64,000 nt of DNA, taken from NCBI GenBank assembly GCA_011316305.1, contig SAUG01000159.1, positions 1 through 64,000 of the forward strand. The letters run 5' to 3'. The DNA comes from Rusavskia elegans (lineage: Eukaryota; Ascomycota; Lecanoromycetes; Teloschistales; Teloschistaceae). Each line of letters begins with the position of its first letter. Position 1 is the stretch's first letter. Position numbers and translations under genes: made by a program. A model generated the notes under the pieces. That model worked only from the letters and a program-made list of their open reading frames with translations. It did not search any database and was not told the origin of the DNA. Below, piece after piece: positions 1 through 9,908 of the stretch.

Positions 1-91
1 GCTCTCAGGGGTGCGTTATCGGTAGTCCGGGCGACCGTAGGCTACGGTCGCACTTTTAGCGTATATTCTAAACTTTTGATGTCATCCTCCG
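1..91. mobile_element. possible end of a TA-flanked DNA transposon
   Basis: The bases up to 91 end in GTCATCCTCCG followed by TA at 92-93. The same 13 bases, including the TA, close the inverted-repeat element at 21336-23013. The preceding 20-25 bases are only loosely similar. I infer the right end of a related element whose body lies left of the window. The match is short and could be chance. Confidence 0.35.
31..51. repeat. 21-bp near-perfect palindrome
   Basis: Two 10-base arms (31-40 and 42-51) are exact reverse complements around a single G at 41. It lies inside the possible transposon end. It could form a hairpin or be a protein-binding site; the sequence does not say which. Confidence 0.6.
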
Positions 92-476
92 TACGCTCTT
101 CCACACGCTAAGGTAGCTCCCTCTTGGCGCCGTACCTTACTGTTAAACGCCGCTTCCAGACATCAAGCGAGACTACAACTATCCGCCAACGTCCGAAGTT
201 GATCGAGAACATTATTAACCCAAGACAGCAGGACGAATGCAAAAAGGAATTCCAGTCCATACGACTATAGCGACATCCAACAGATTCTCCTTGCGATCCA
301 GAATGAAGACCAAGCTATTCAACCGTTGACAATCCCTCCCCAAACGGGCTGCGGGGTACTTACATAAAGGAGCGGTGTTGAGGGTCTTATTGCAGGAACG
401 GGCGCTCGCCGTGGTGTCTGTCAGTTCTCGAGAATGGGATGCTAGCCAGGAAGCTGCCTTATCAGCTCAACCAAGC
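92..476. other. intergenic, upstream of YIA6
   Basis: No coding signal. It should hold the YIA6 promoter and 5' leader. An open frame runs in from 375 in the YIA6 frame but has no ATG before 477. Confidence 0.5.
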
Positions 477-1735
477 ATGTCATTCGGCCGGCAATCGGCA
501 CACACAATTGATTCCCCCAATGCTGTCGCTGTTGGCCACGAATCCCCCAATGCCATACCACATCCTACAGAACCCATAACCCGACTTCAATCATGGGCGA
601 CCAGAACCCCAGAGCGCTACATAGTACCTATTTGTGGAGGGTTCGCTGGCGCTGTCTCTGGTCTGGTCAGCTGTCCGTTAGACGTGATCAAAACCAAGCT
701 ACAGGCCCAAGGAGGCTTTCAAATCCCCAAGAACAATGTAAAGTTGACGACTGCCGCGTATCGAGGCGTCTATGGGACCGCCGCAACAATCTGGACAGAA
801 GAAGGCGTCCGGGGGATGTATCGCGGATTAGGGCCAATGCTACTCGGATATGTACCGACATGGGCAGTCTATCTGACGGTCTACAACCGAACACAAGCAT
901 TCTTCCGGACTAAAACTGGTAAGATTCGAATCTTGTGCACGTTCGATGTGATCTTGCTGATCTGGCATGGGTAGATAACTGGTTTCTCGCAAATGTGTAT
1001 GCCTCGTTGAGCGGGGGCGCTTGTTCGACCATGGCGACCAATCCGATCTGGGTCATCAAGACCCGACTAATGGCACAATCCAATTCGAACACCGCCCTCA
1101 ACCACTCTCGACCTCCCTGGCAATATCGCAACACCCTTGACGCCGCAAGAAAAATGTACCGGGCCGAGGGCTTGCTTTCTTTTTATTCCGGCTTGACACC
1201 TGCGTTGCTTGGGCTCACGCACGTCGCTATTCAATTCCCCTTGTATGAGGTGTTTAAAGAAAAGTTCACCGGAATCGGGGCGGGCATGACAGAGACAGAA
1301 GAGGACAGAAGCCACCATTTCTATGGCCTGGCACTTGCTGTATTCCTGAGTAAAGTCTGTGCGAGCACTGCAACATATCCTCACGAAGTGGTAAGAACGC
1401 GGCTCCAGACGCAACAACGCGCGCCCTCCGATACATTCTCGAACAACTTTAACCCCTTGAGGACCAACGGAGACCACGGCCATCCTCCGGCTAGTGCGAA
1501 TATGCACAAACCAGTCAATGGCCTTCCTTACCGCGGAACCATCCAGACCTGTAAGACCATTTTATTGGAAGAGGGTTGGAGGGGTTTCTATGCCGGACTC
1601 GGCACAAATCTCATTCGAGCAGTCCCGTCTGCTATGACAACAATTCTTACATTTGAATATCTGAAGAAGACCATGAATCACCTTCGGCACGAGGGACAAG
1701 ATAGGCTTGAGCTTTCGGGACAGCCTGTTGCGTGA
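477..1735 (+). CDS. YIA6: mitochondrial NAD+ carrier (SLC25 family)
   Basis: Exons 477-918 and 975-1735, with a 56-bp GT-AG intron that restores the frame; 400 aa. Three mitochondrial-carrier repeats are visible, with signature motifs PLDVIKTKL near residue 67, PIWVIKTRL near 171 and PHEVVRTRL near 283. The tryptophan in the second signature and the VPTWAVYLTVY segment are typical of the NAD+/pyrimidine branch (yeast Yia6/Yea6) rather than of ADP/ATP carriers. The expected role is import of NAD+ across the inner mitochondrial membrane. The start is the first ATG in frame. A stretch of about 50 residues before the last repeat is likely a matrix loop. Other SLC25 substrates, such as FAD, folate or pyrimidine nucleotides, cannot be excluded from motifs alone. 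Confidence 0.88.
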
Positions 1736-2058
1736 GCTAGCGACTGTCCACCCGTTGGAGTATGGAATGGCTTGGTGTTGGGGATTTACTCCAGAGTCAT
1801 CAGCGTGTGCAGCTTCCTTCGAAGGAACTATGTCGGCTTACTATGCGGTGGAGGCATCAGCCTATATTTTTCGCTGGATGGGCAGCTGAGCTCACTAGAC
1901 AAGGCGGATGAGTTAGGGGGTTGGGCGCCGTCCTGTAGCATGCCGTGCATCCGTGTAATGTGAAATTGAAGTCTTCAAATAACGGCAGCGGCATTCGTAG
2001 TAGGTCCATGTCATGTCCAACGCGGCTCCTAATGTCCAATCTGCCGTAGTAGTTGACC
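1736..2058. other. intergenic between convergent genes
   Basis: The 3' ends of YIA6 (plus strand) and the small membrane protein gene (minus strand) face each other here. I see no gene; presumably 3' UTRs and terminators. Confidence 0.5.
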
Positions 2059-2403
2059 TCAAATATCATCCATCTCTCGGCCGCCCGCCGCCCTTCTCCT
2101 GCCTTTTGCCGCCTGCAATGTCCCTTCTCCTGCCTTGTCTGCTGCCGTAACTCTGTTATCATCCTTTTTCTTACTGCTGGAGAAAAGCGCTCCCATTAAG
2201 GATGGGCCTTCTGGTCTGTCCAAGGCTCCGTGTTTACGTAGGCTTTCGTTCCGCCAATTGAATTGACCGCCGTCTGCTGCTCTGTGTCTAGCAGCGTCAC
2301 GCTTGGCAGACCTGATGGAAGTGCGACTGTATATGAAAAGCAGTCCGGTTGTTGTGAAGGCAACGATGGCGGTCGTCAAGGTCCTTGGATTGATTGGAGC
2401 CAT
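2059..2403 (-). CDS. small single-pass membrane protein, unknown function
   Basis: Single exon, 114 aa, ATG at 2403. Residues 9-27 form one hydrophobic helix directly after a short polar N-terminus. The rest is charged and rich in K, R, A and G: a basic segment with RNES near residue 52, a serine/lysine stretch, then an acidic tail. It resembles short conserved hypothetical proteins of filamentous ascomycetes, possibly mitochondrial or ER tail-out proteins. I know no function. Support is the intact frame from ATG, the membrane segment and coding-like composition. It is convergent with YIA6. Confidence 0.65.
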   Translation of the reverse strand: MAPINPRTLTTAIVAFTTTGLLFIYSRTSIRSAKRDAARHRAADGGQFNWRNESLRKHGALDRPEGPSLMGALFSSSKKKDDNRVTAADKAGEGTLQAAKGRRRAAGGREMDDI

Positions 2404-2595
2404 CTGAGGACAAGGAACCTGCCAGCAAAGTGGTACTAGGCTGACATAAGATTTATGGGATCTGGAGAAGAAGGTAAATCGTTCCTTCCCATACTACATC
2501 AAGATCTTTCTCTTTCAGCTGAAGGTATACTGATACACGATGGGTAACGCAACTAGTGGTAGATCTAGGTAAGGTAAAGAAAAGCAAATACGATA

Positions 2596-2862
2596 CTCCA
2601 ATTTGGCCACCTTTGCAACATGGACTTAACGGATTTAGCTAAATCCTCTATATATCCACGTTCTTAGAAGATTCATACCCCTAAGCTTAAAGATATTATA
2701 ACCTCTTGCTATATGACGAAATTAGGTAAATACTTAGTTATATTTAAAGCTTCTACTTGTAATAATATCACTTTTTAAGCTTTTATTATTTTAATGGGGT
2801 ATGCCAAGAGTGGCTAAATTAGGGGCCGTTTTTAGCGTGTTGCAAAGGTGGCCAAATTGGAG
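2596..2862. mobile_element. MITE with perfect 25-bp terminal inverted repeats
   Basis: The left repeat at 2596-2620 and the right repeat at 2838-2862 are exact reverse complements (CTCCAATTTGGCCACC... on the left). Both ends abut TA (2594-2595 and 2863-2864), the target duplication of the Tc1/mariner/pogo superfamily. The 267-bp element has no coding capacity and an AT-rich core. Inner inverted pairs include CATACCCC near 2674 with GGGGTATG near 2796, and a 16-bp palindrome at 2631-2646. It sits in the 632-bp gap between the small membrane protein gene and MCP2; the flanks (2404-2593 and 2865-3035) show nothing else. Confidence 0.85.
2631..2646. repeat. 16-bp perfect palindrome inside the MITE
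   Basis: GGATTTAGCTAAATCC equals its own reverse complement. It lies ten bases inside the left terminal repeat. Confidence 0.8.
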
Positions 2863-3035
2863 TACGGCTAGCGTGATCCGATAACTTACCCTGGTCCAGA
2901 TCATAATGATTTTTTATCAAGCTTCAACAGTTTGTTCTGTTTATACCTGTCTACGGTACATGACAAACCAACTTTTAGGCATTATGCACCTGCTGTTACC
3001 ACTCATGTCACGCTCTTGATTATGAAGTCAAAAGA

Positions 3036-5005
3036 ATGCGCATTCTGAGACCTACGGCTGCTCAGAATCTCGGATCCCAGTGGATCTGCCGTGGGTGTTT
3101 GCAGCAGAGATTGCGGTCATCATGGGCTACGGCGCCGTTTAGCACAACGTATCAGAAAGCCTCAGTGCGGAATGTGAGACGTCGACGAATCATTTGGGCA
3201 ACAGTCGGAGGATCTCTTGGTATTGGGGCAATAGCCTCATTTCAAGACGTTAAGCATGGTACCGCACAAGCCAGCCAATTTGGCTGACGAGATTGCGAAG
3301 AGACTGCTTCTGACGTTGAGGCAGGAGCTGCGGTAATACAGCGGAGTGCTCGAGTCCTTGGGGCTTTGATATTGAATATCAATGAGTGAGTAGCTGGAAT
3401 ATGCATGGCTACAACACGGACCCGGCTAAGACGCAAAGTTACCGCACAGTTCTGAACTCCAAAGACAAGGAAAAAGACGAGGACGGATGGCAGTCGATGC
3501 TCAAAGCTTGCCATCAACGCTGCGCACACCGCACCCTACGCGTTTTGGAACAGAACGGGTCGATATTCATCAAACTCGGTCAACATTTGAGTAGTATGAA
3601 CTACTTGCTACCAGTTGAATGGACACGAACTTTCATTCCGTTACAAGATCATTGCCCCGAATCTTCCTATGATGCGATCGAACAAATGTTCATCGACGAC
3701 ACCGGGCAGCCGATCGCGGCTCATTTTGACAACTTTGACCGACACCCTATAGGTGCGGCCTCCCTTGCCCAAGTTCATTTGGCGACTATGAAAGATACCG
3801 GAGCAAAAGTAGCAGTCAAGGTCCAGCATCCTGCACTCAAAGTATGGGTTCCGCTTGACCTTGCACTTACCCGACTGACATTTTCCACGCTGAGATACTT
3901 CTTTCCGGAATACGATCTAGAATGGCTGTCAAATGAAATGGAATTGTCGTTACCTCAGGAGCTTGACTTTGCGCTTGAGGGCAAAAATGCCCTCGTGACC
4001 AGAGAGTATTTCAAGATGATCAAAGATTCCCCTCTCCTCGTACCAGATGTCTATTGGGCCCGCAAGCGGATCCTAGTGATGGAATATATTGCAGGACATC
4101 GCACGGATGATTTAGCGTACTTGTGAGCCTTCCTGGATACCCGATGGGCGAAGTCCTGAGAGAGTATAGGATCTAATCTCAGTATAGAGATTCCAACGGA
4201 ATTGATCGCGATGAGGTTTCGGCAGCTTTGGCCCGAATCTTCAACGAGATGATATTCGGCGACACACCACTGCATTGCGATCCTCACGGTGGCAACATAG
4301 CAATTCGACGAAATGACATGCGCACAAGGCACAATTTCGACATTATATTGTATGACCATGGTCTTTACCGCGACATTCCACTGCAGATGAGAAGGAACTA
4401 CGCAAAGCTCTGGCTCGCCGTTATAGATGCGGACGAGAAAGGTATGCGGCAATATGCCCATGAGGTGGCAGGCGTTACCGACGACCAATTCCCTCTGTTC
4501 GCCAGCGCCATCACTGGGCGAGACTACCGAGCGGTGACGACTTCAGTGGTCTCGACAAGGTCCGAAGAGGAGAAGGAAGTGGTTTCTGGTGCCATGGGCG
4601 ATGGCATGCTTCAAGAGTTGGTACAACTTCTGGGACAAGTACCTAGCATTGTGTTGCTAATCCTCAAAACCAATGATCTGAGTGAGTTCTATGTTCCGAC
4701 TTCTATTCTGTTCATTGAACCAAGGAGACTGATTCGTCACAGCCCGATATTTGGATGAAAGCCTGCAAACTCGAGAGGGCCCGGTCCGCAACTTCTTGAT
4801 CCTTGCCCGCTATTGTAGTCGCATAGTTTTTCGAGAGCAGATGGACATCATCCGTAGTAGTGGTAGCATGCTGTGGCCACGAAATGTGTTGCAGCGACTG
4901 GGCGCATGGTCCTCATATCTAAGAGTTGAGGCGAAGCTCTCATTGTATGAATGGTACCTTTTTTTCCGGCGGATTGCACGTTTTTCACCATTGGCGAGCA
5001 TCTAG
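3036..5005 (+). CDS. MCP2: ABC1/ADCK (UbiB-like) atypical kinase, mitochondrial, Mcp2/Cqd2 type
   Basis: Five exons: 3036-3258, 3325-3385, 3439-4122, 4188-4681 and 4743-5005; 574 aa. All introns are GT-AG and 53-66 bp. An R-rich N-terminus followed by a hydrophobic segment (residues about 50-66) suggests a mitochondrial presequence and inner-membrane anchor. UbiB-family hallmarks appear in order: the KxGQ motif (KLGQ near 140), the alanine-rich loop GAASLAQVH, VAVKVQHP with the ATP-site lysine, the catalytic loop HCDPHGGN near 352, and DHG (in place of DFG) near 379. DHG and the overall arrangement fit the ADCK1/Mcp2 branch, linked in yeast to mitochondrial lipid homeostasis and coenzyme Q distribution. 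The acceptor choices rest on frame continuity and family motifs. Confidence 0.88.
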
Positions 5006-5422
5006 CGAGGAGTCTGAATTTAGATCACAGTCCAATCAACTCATACATCATCGTTCAGCAACGTTGTCTCCACAAAGCTCGAGAATTTGATCATCTCGCG
5101 TGCTGTAAGATCCTGCAACAAGCACTGTAACAGGATGAAGTCAGTGCTGGAAGGCAGAATGATGGATAAATGCCTGAAGACAAGATGCGTCTGCAGGACG
5201 AATGAGCCATCTCTCTTGTTCATGATACTACGGCTTTGATGCTCTACCCACGGAAAACCCGGAGAAAAGCATAAGCAATAGTTGAAGTATGGTGTATGAC
5301 AATATGGATCTATGGATCTGGTAGAAAACTCCAGGTTCCTCGCTCAGAATGTACTTTTGCTGGGAACACGCAAAACCTGGGTATTCCGGTTCGGGTGTCA
5401 CGTTCGACGTAATCAAAGACCA
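5006..5422. other. intergenic between convergent genes
   Basis: This lies between the 3' ends of MCP2 and SHB17. I see no gene or repeat. Confidence 0.5.
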
Positions 5423-6308
5423 TCAGCTGTTGGGTTTCAACGGGAAAGCCATTCCGACCATCAGCGCCGGTTCCTGAATGTTATGATGTTGGTAACTATG
5501 GTCGTGTCAGCCAAGCCCCTGAGGTCGCACCGATACCAATACGTGCCTCAACACCCCGATCCCGCCTGGTTCAAGCATCAATGAGAGGGGCATGTCCAAC
5601 GGACATCGAAGCCAACGCTTGATAAAACCTCGGAGTAAATGGCCATGTGAGATAAGTACGACATCGCATGGTCGTTCTCCATGCATGTTTGGGCCTTGTA
5701 GGTCGCGAATCTTGCTGATCAACGTGTCCAGTCGAGCAGTCACGGCGTCGGCACTTCTAGCCTGATATTCAGTGATCTTTTGCTTCCATGCCAATCAAAG
5801 ATCAGAAGCTCCATACTCCCCATCTTCACAGCCATCCTCCCATATGTCCCATTGCCTCTGCGAGTCTAAACCATGCTTGCGTCGAAGAGCGTGGATCTCT
5901 TGTGTCGTCAGACCTTCATACGCTCCGTAATCCCACTCGGCCAGCTCGGATGTCGTGGTCACTTGGACCTTATCAGCCGAAGCTTGAGACAAGGTTTCTC
6001 CAAAGAGAAGATGGGATGTTTGCTGTGCCCGCTGACGCGGGCTAATGAAAACATAGGCGAGCTTGGCCGGGTCGATCAGGTTGCCAGTACCGACAACGAC
6101 TTGGGCGGAACCCAGGACTTGTTGACGCCCTTCTGCCGTAAGACCAAGTTCGGTAGTACCAGTGTATCGTCCATTCTGGCTCCATTCCGTTTGACCTTGG
6201 AGAGATCGTACTGTCAGCGGATACTGCTGGGGTGTTGTGTGAACGATCGGGCTTTCTACCATGGCGTACCAGAAATACTCTCGGGGTACCGGAGTCTTTG
6301 TCCTTCAT
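5423..6308 (-). CDS. SHB17: sedoheptulose-1,7-bisphosphatase-like histidine phosphatase
   Basis: Four exons (minus strand): 6308-6260, 6195-5817, 5753-5547 and 5495-5423; 235 aa. Phosphoglycerate-mutase fold with the catalytic RHG at residues 15-17, followed across intron 1 by QTEWSQNGRYTG. Further motifs are the SPRQRAQQT arginine pair, the acid residue in EWDYGAYEG, the IWEDGCEDG loop, and the second histidine in SHGH. The C-terminal LSYQHHNIQEPAL matches yeast Shb17, which hydrolyses sedoheptulose 1,7-bisphosphate in riboneogenesis. Intron 3 (5546-5496) has a GC donor: only this splice restores the conserved SYQHHN and gives a long open tail. The acceptor of intron 2 is less certain. It is shorter than yeast Shb17 (271 aa). 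Confidence 0.85.
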
Positions 6309-6862
6309 GCCGTCTTCAATCTAACAGGATACCTAGCAGCTGATCCGGACTTTTTAAATTAGCTAGATGAGAAGGATAATACTTTGTGGCTCGAGCAGAA
6401 GGGAACTTGAGGGGACACTTTAGCAGTGCAAGTTTATAACAAACACTGGTGTACTCTAGAGAAGGAAGATGAAATAGGGGCGTTGGCTGATACAGTAATA
6501 TCATCGATGTCTATACGAGGGTGAGCGAGATTGTGCCCATACCCTGTGTACTACCCAAAATTTACCATGTATTCTCCCTGAAATAGGTAGACTTAAATTA
6601 GGTCTCACCATTATTATTCCATCTGCGAAGTATTTTGAAACATCGTCTCCTTGTTGGTCAGCTTCAGCTCTACGGCACCGCCAAGGGTGGGGGTGGAGCG
6701 TCCCAGGGTTCGGGTTGGCCTGTTCGATTCCTCATTCGAGAACCGAGGTTGCTGGTTCACGGTGTCGATGTCTGCAATATCCACCGAGTGATGAAGAATG
6801 AATCGGCTTTCGTTCGGGGCTTGTCTGCTACATACGAAGCTCACCGGAGCTGGTAACGAGTA
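6309..6862. other. divergent promoter region
   Basis: This lies between the starts of SHB17 (minus) and the P-loop kinase gene (plus). I see no coding signal or repeat. Confidence 0.5.
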
Positions 6863-7713
6863 ATGGAAGAACAAGTCCAACGCTTGGTCGACAAGGCCTG
6901 GAGTGAGTCCGCCCATCCAACACACTGACCACCCCTTCTTGCTGCTGATATCCATTTGGTAAGAGAAGTATCAGCAAACGCCAGCCTCCCAGCGTTTTCT
7001 CGTCGCCGTGTCGGGTATACCTGGATCAGGTAGCTTCTGCCCGCAAATGTCCCTCCTCTTGCAATGCAGCGTGCTTAGACTTTCCAGGCAAAACGACCCT
7101 CGCCAGCCTTGTTGCTCGCCGTTTGAACCAGAGACACAGCGACGAGTCTCCAGGATGCGCCTTGCAACCCGTCGCTGCCTTCGTCCCCATGGATGGCTAT
7201 CATCTGTCGCGTGCCCAACTGTCTGCGATGCCCGACCCAGCCACAGCACACGCCAGACGAGGTGCTGCCTTCACCTTCGATGACAAGGCATTCCTAGCGC
7301 TGGTCAAGAAGCTTCGCGAGCCTCTATTGCCTGAAAGCAAAACCATCTATGCCCCTTCCTTCGACCATGCAATCAAAGACCCCGTCGAAAACGATATCCC
7401 CATCCCCACCACGGCGCGCATCGTCATCCTCGAAGGTAACTACCTCGCCTTGAATAAGGGTTTGTGGAAAGATGCGGCGAGCTTGATGGATGAGCTGTGG
7501 TTTGTTGACGTTGGCCTTGATATTGCCCGGCGGAGGTTGGTCCAGAGACACGTCAAGACTGGAGTCACCGCCACAGCGGAGGAGGCAAACAAAAGGGTGA
7601 CGGAGACCGACCTGGTGAATGGAGAAGAGATCATCAAGGATTGTTTAGAAGTTCAGGAGGTGATCAAGAGCGCTGAGGACGAGACCTGGGCACCTGATGC
7701 CCAAGGAGAGTGA
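6863..7713 (+). CDS. P-loop kinase of the uridine kinase/phosphoribulokinase family (Yfh7-like)
   Basis: Three exons: 6863-6902, 6964-7029 and 7088-7713; 243 aa. Intron 2 splits the Walker A motif: GIPGS comes from exon 2 and GKTT from exon 3, giving GIPGSGKTT near residues 30-38, strong support for the splice. Downstream are the substrate-site motif FVPMDGYHLSR, YAPSFDHAIKDP, and the ILEGNY strand followed by the lid-type RLVQRH. These match fungal Yfh7-type and bacterial pantothenate/uridine-kinase-like proteins. The phosphate acceptor is not known, so I give no symbol. It is followed by a 298-bp gap with no visible gene, then a convergent gene. Confidence 0.82.
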
Positions 7714-8011
7714 CTATGGAAACAGGAATCGCTCAATCTTCCAGATAAATGGGCTACCGTCAATGCCGGTCGTAGCTGTAGGGAAAGTATTATGATTAGA
7801 ACACTATCGATCGTGTCGAGAGCTATGCATGTTTTACAACACCCACGGACTGCAAAGTGTCGGCGATTCTTCATGATCATTCCATGTAAATGATTCATGC
7901 CAGCTCGCTGGAATCTCATTGGTAGCAATACTTTTAATTGGAAAAGACAGGACCAGGCTCAGCAATCCTACTCGGTCGGGCGAGCTGTAGTGTTAAGCCA
8001 TGCACCAGTGG

Positions 8012-9331
8012 TTAGAGCCGTTCTCGACTCGGACGACTGCTGCTTGGTCCCTCGTTTGACGTCAGCATTGCAATCTCGTCCAGATGCCTCTGTAAGCGGC
8101 GATTCCGCGCGCTTTGGGCAAGTGGTGAGGAAGCCTGCGGCTGTCCAGTCAATTGTGGTCCAAGGGCGCGTTGTGTTTGTCCACTGCTAAGAGCTGAAGC
8201 GGAAGGTATTCGCCCATGCGTATGAGCGCTGGAACTACCATCAAATCCTAGGACGTTTACTATGGCGTCGTCTTCAGCTTCGGTAAAGTCGGAATCAGAG
8301 TTGTCACAGATGACTGGGTACGAGTTCATCCCATTGCGCATCGATTCAGCCAGCTCCCCCAATTCCTCGTGAGGAGCCAGATCCTCATTTGAGCGGAACG
8401 ACGACGCTGACGTACTTGGTAGACGTTCGTCCGGCGGCATGGTGGAGAGCAAAATCTCCCAGGGATCCGTGTCGGGACTGACACTACGCCATCGGTCCCC
8501 AAGGCCATCGACTTCCCCGTGTACAGAACTTCCTCGGTCTCGGCCGGATGGGGTGTGGCGGCGATTGACCCGGTGTAAGGGGGGAAAATCTTCCAGCATC
8601 GAGTCGCTGGCCGTTGCATCCTCATGGCCCGGCTGTCGATGCTGGAAACTGGAGTGGCCTAGGGCTTCGGATTGGACTGGAACATGAGCAGGGGCAAAAC
8701 GTGGTGTCAATGAGGCAGCAGCATTAGCCGGCTGCGAATCATCAGGCGAAGAACCGCGCGAATGACCAGGAGAAGTATACGGCGGTGATGGGATATACGC
8801 TGGAGGCGCAGACTGATTCAACTCGGCGCGTGTTCGCGAGAGTGATCCATCACGGCCAATTTCTGGGACGACAGGTCTATGCCGCAAGTGGCGCGATCGA
8901 TATCTGAACGAGGCCGAGGAGGGAGTGGGCGGACGCATCAAACTTGACGGATATAGACCGTCTATCCGCATGGTGATCGGCTGGTGAGTGTGTTCGTAGC
9001 TGAGAGCGTCGCGTAGGATGGCACGACCACTTTCAAGTCGGCGCTGGCGGCTGGCTTCAGCGTGGGCTTGGTCCGCTGCGATCTCGATATTGAGCGCGCG
9101 CTCCGCATTGAAGCTGGTAGAGACTAAGCGCGCTCTGTCGCGTACTCTCAGTGCATCCACGAAAGGGTCACGGTGTTGCGATGGTGCATGGCGGGACGAC
9201 TGGCGGTCGCGATGTGTGTGTGCAGGGTATCTAACGCTGCGTTGGCGACGTATCGAGGAACGCGTAGGAGCAGTTGGATCTCCCTTTTTCCCGATAGACT
9301 TCGTCGCCTCAACAGCTGGCTCACGGAACAT
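8012..9331 (-). CDS. disordered fungal protein, unknown function
   Basis: One open frame from an ATG at 9331, 439 aa, rich in S, P, R and H with no membrane segment or signal peptide. Residues about 85-120 (AERALN...RRLESGRAILRDAL) could form a helix. Around residues 270-315 is the most conserved-looking block: GDRWRSVSPDTDPWEILLS then TMPPDERLPSTSASSF. Similar WEtLL...PDe-LPS blocks occur in hypothetical proteins of filamentous ascomycetes. The DSDFTEAED stretch near residue 350 is acidic. No function is known to me. A short 5' exon upstream cannot be ruled out. Confidence 0.65.
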   Translation of the reverse strand: MFREPAVEATKSIGKKGDPTAPTRSSIRRQRSVRYPAHTHRDRQSSRHAPSQHRDPFVDALRVRDRARLVSTSFNAERALNIEIAADQAHAEASRQRRLESGRAILRDALSYEHTHQPITMRIDGLYPSSLMRPPTPSSASFRYRSRHLRHRPVVPEIGRDGSLSRTRAELNQSAPPAYIPSPPYTSPGHSRGSSPDDSQPANAAASLTPRFAPAHVPVQSEALGHSSFQHRQPGHEDATASDSMLEDFPPLHRVNRRHTPSGRDRGSSVHGEVDGLGDRWRSVSPDTDPWEILLSTMPPDERLPSTSASSFRSNEDLAPHEELGELAESMRNGMNSYPVICDNSDSDFTEAEDDAIVNVLGFDGSSSAHTHGRIPSASALSSGQTQRALGPQLTGQPQASSPLAQSARNRRLQRHLDEIAMLTSNEGPSSSRPSRERL

Positions 9332-9908
9332 CCTTTTAGACTCTATTGTCAGATTGATATTGAATATGCTAGGAGGTCAAAGACCGACAGGCGCTTCATC
9401 GGCGCGTACTCAAAAGATGGGTCAACTTACGGTAAACCCATGGTCGCAAACAGCAATGCAGTGGAATACAAGTACAAAGCCCGTGATCAGGTTGCCAATT
9501 GCTTCAAAAGCTCGTGCCGTATATCTTGCGAAAGGGTATCGAGAGTTTGAGACGTGGTGGAAGCGTCGTGTGAATGATAATAACGTTTGCGCCCGGGGGT
9601 CATCAATTGGAGGCGAAGATTCGGGATGAGCTGGGAAACATAGAATACACGCTAGCGAATACTTTTCTTACAGTACCTTGCAGCGCGGGTTGTATGGATC
9701 GTTTCAGACATCGTCCTACAAACGCCCCGAGAACGTCATGGTATACTCATGTATTCCGTCATCCCTCGTTGCAACCTCACACTGAAGAGTTGACTCTACG
9801 AGCATCCCGTGCGACCTGATGATTACCTACACTTCACCTTCAGTCTCGATAGCCCTGAAACTTGACACTCCTCAGCCCGAATGAGTGAAGCATGCTCCCA
9901 AACGGATT
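9332..9908. other. divergent promoter region
   Basis: Upstream of the disordered-protein gene (minus) and FOL3 (plus). Open frames here have no family resemblance. I see no repeat. Confidence 0.5.

Noticed and set aside
6711..6760. TTCGATTC-type box resembling a tRNA B-box
   Set aside because: No acceptor stem, D-arm or anticodon arm can be drawn around it.
8012..9629. Plus-strand frames opposite the disordered-protein gene
   Set aside because: They are shadows of the minus-strand frame, rich in W, R and C with no motif.
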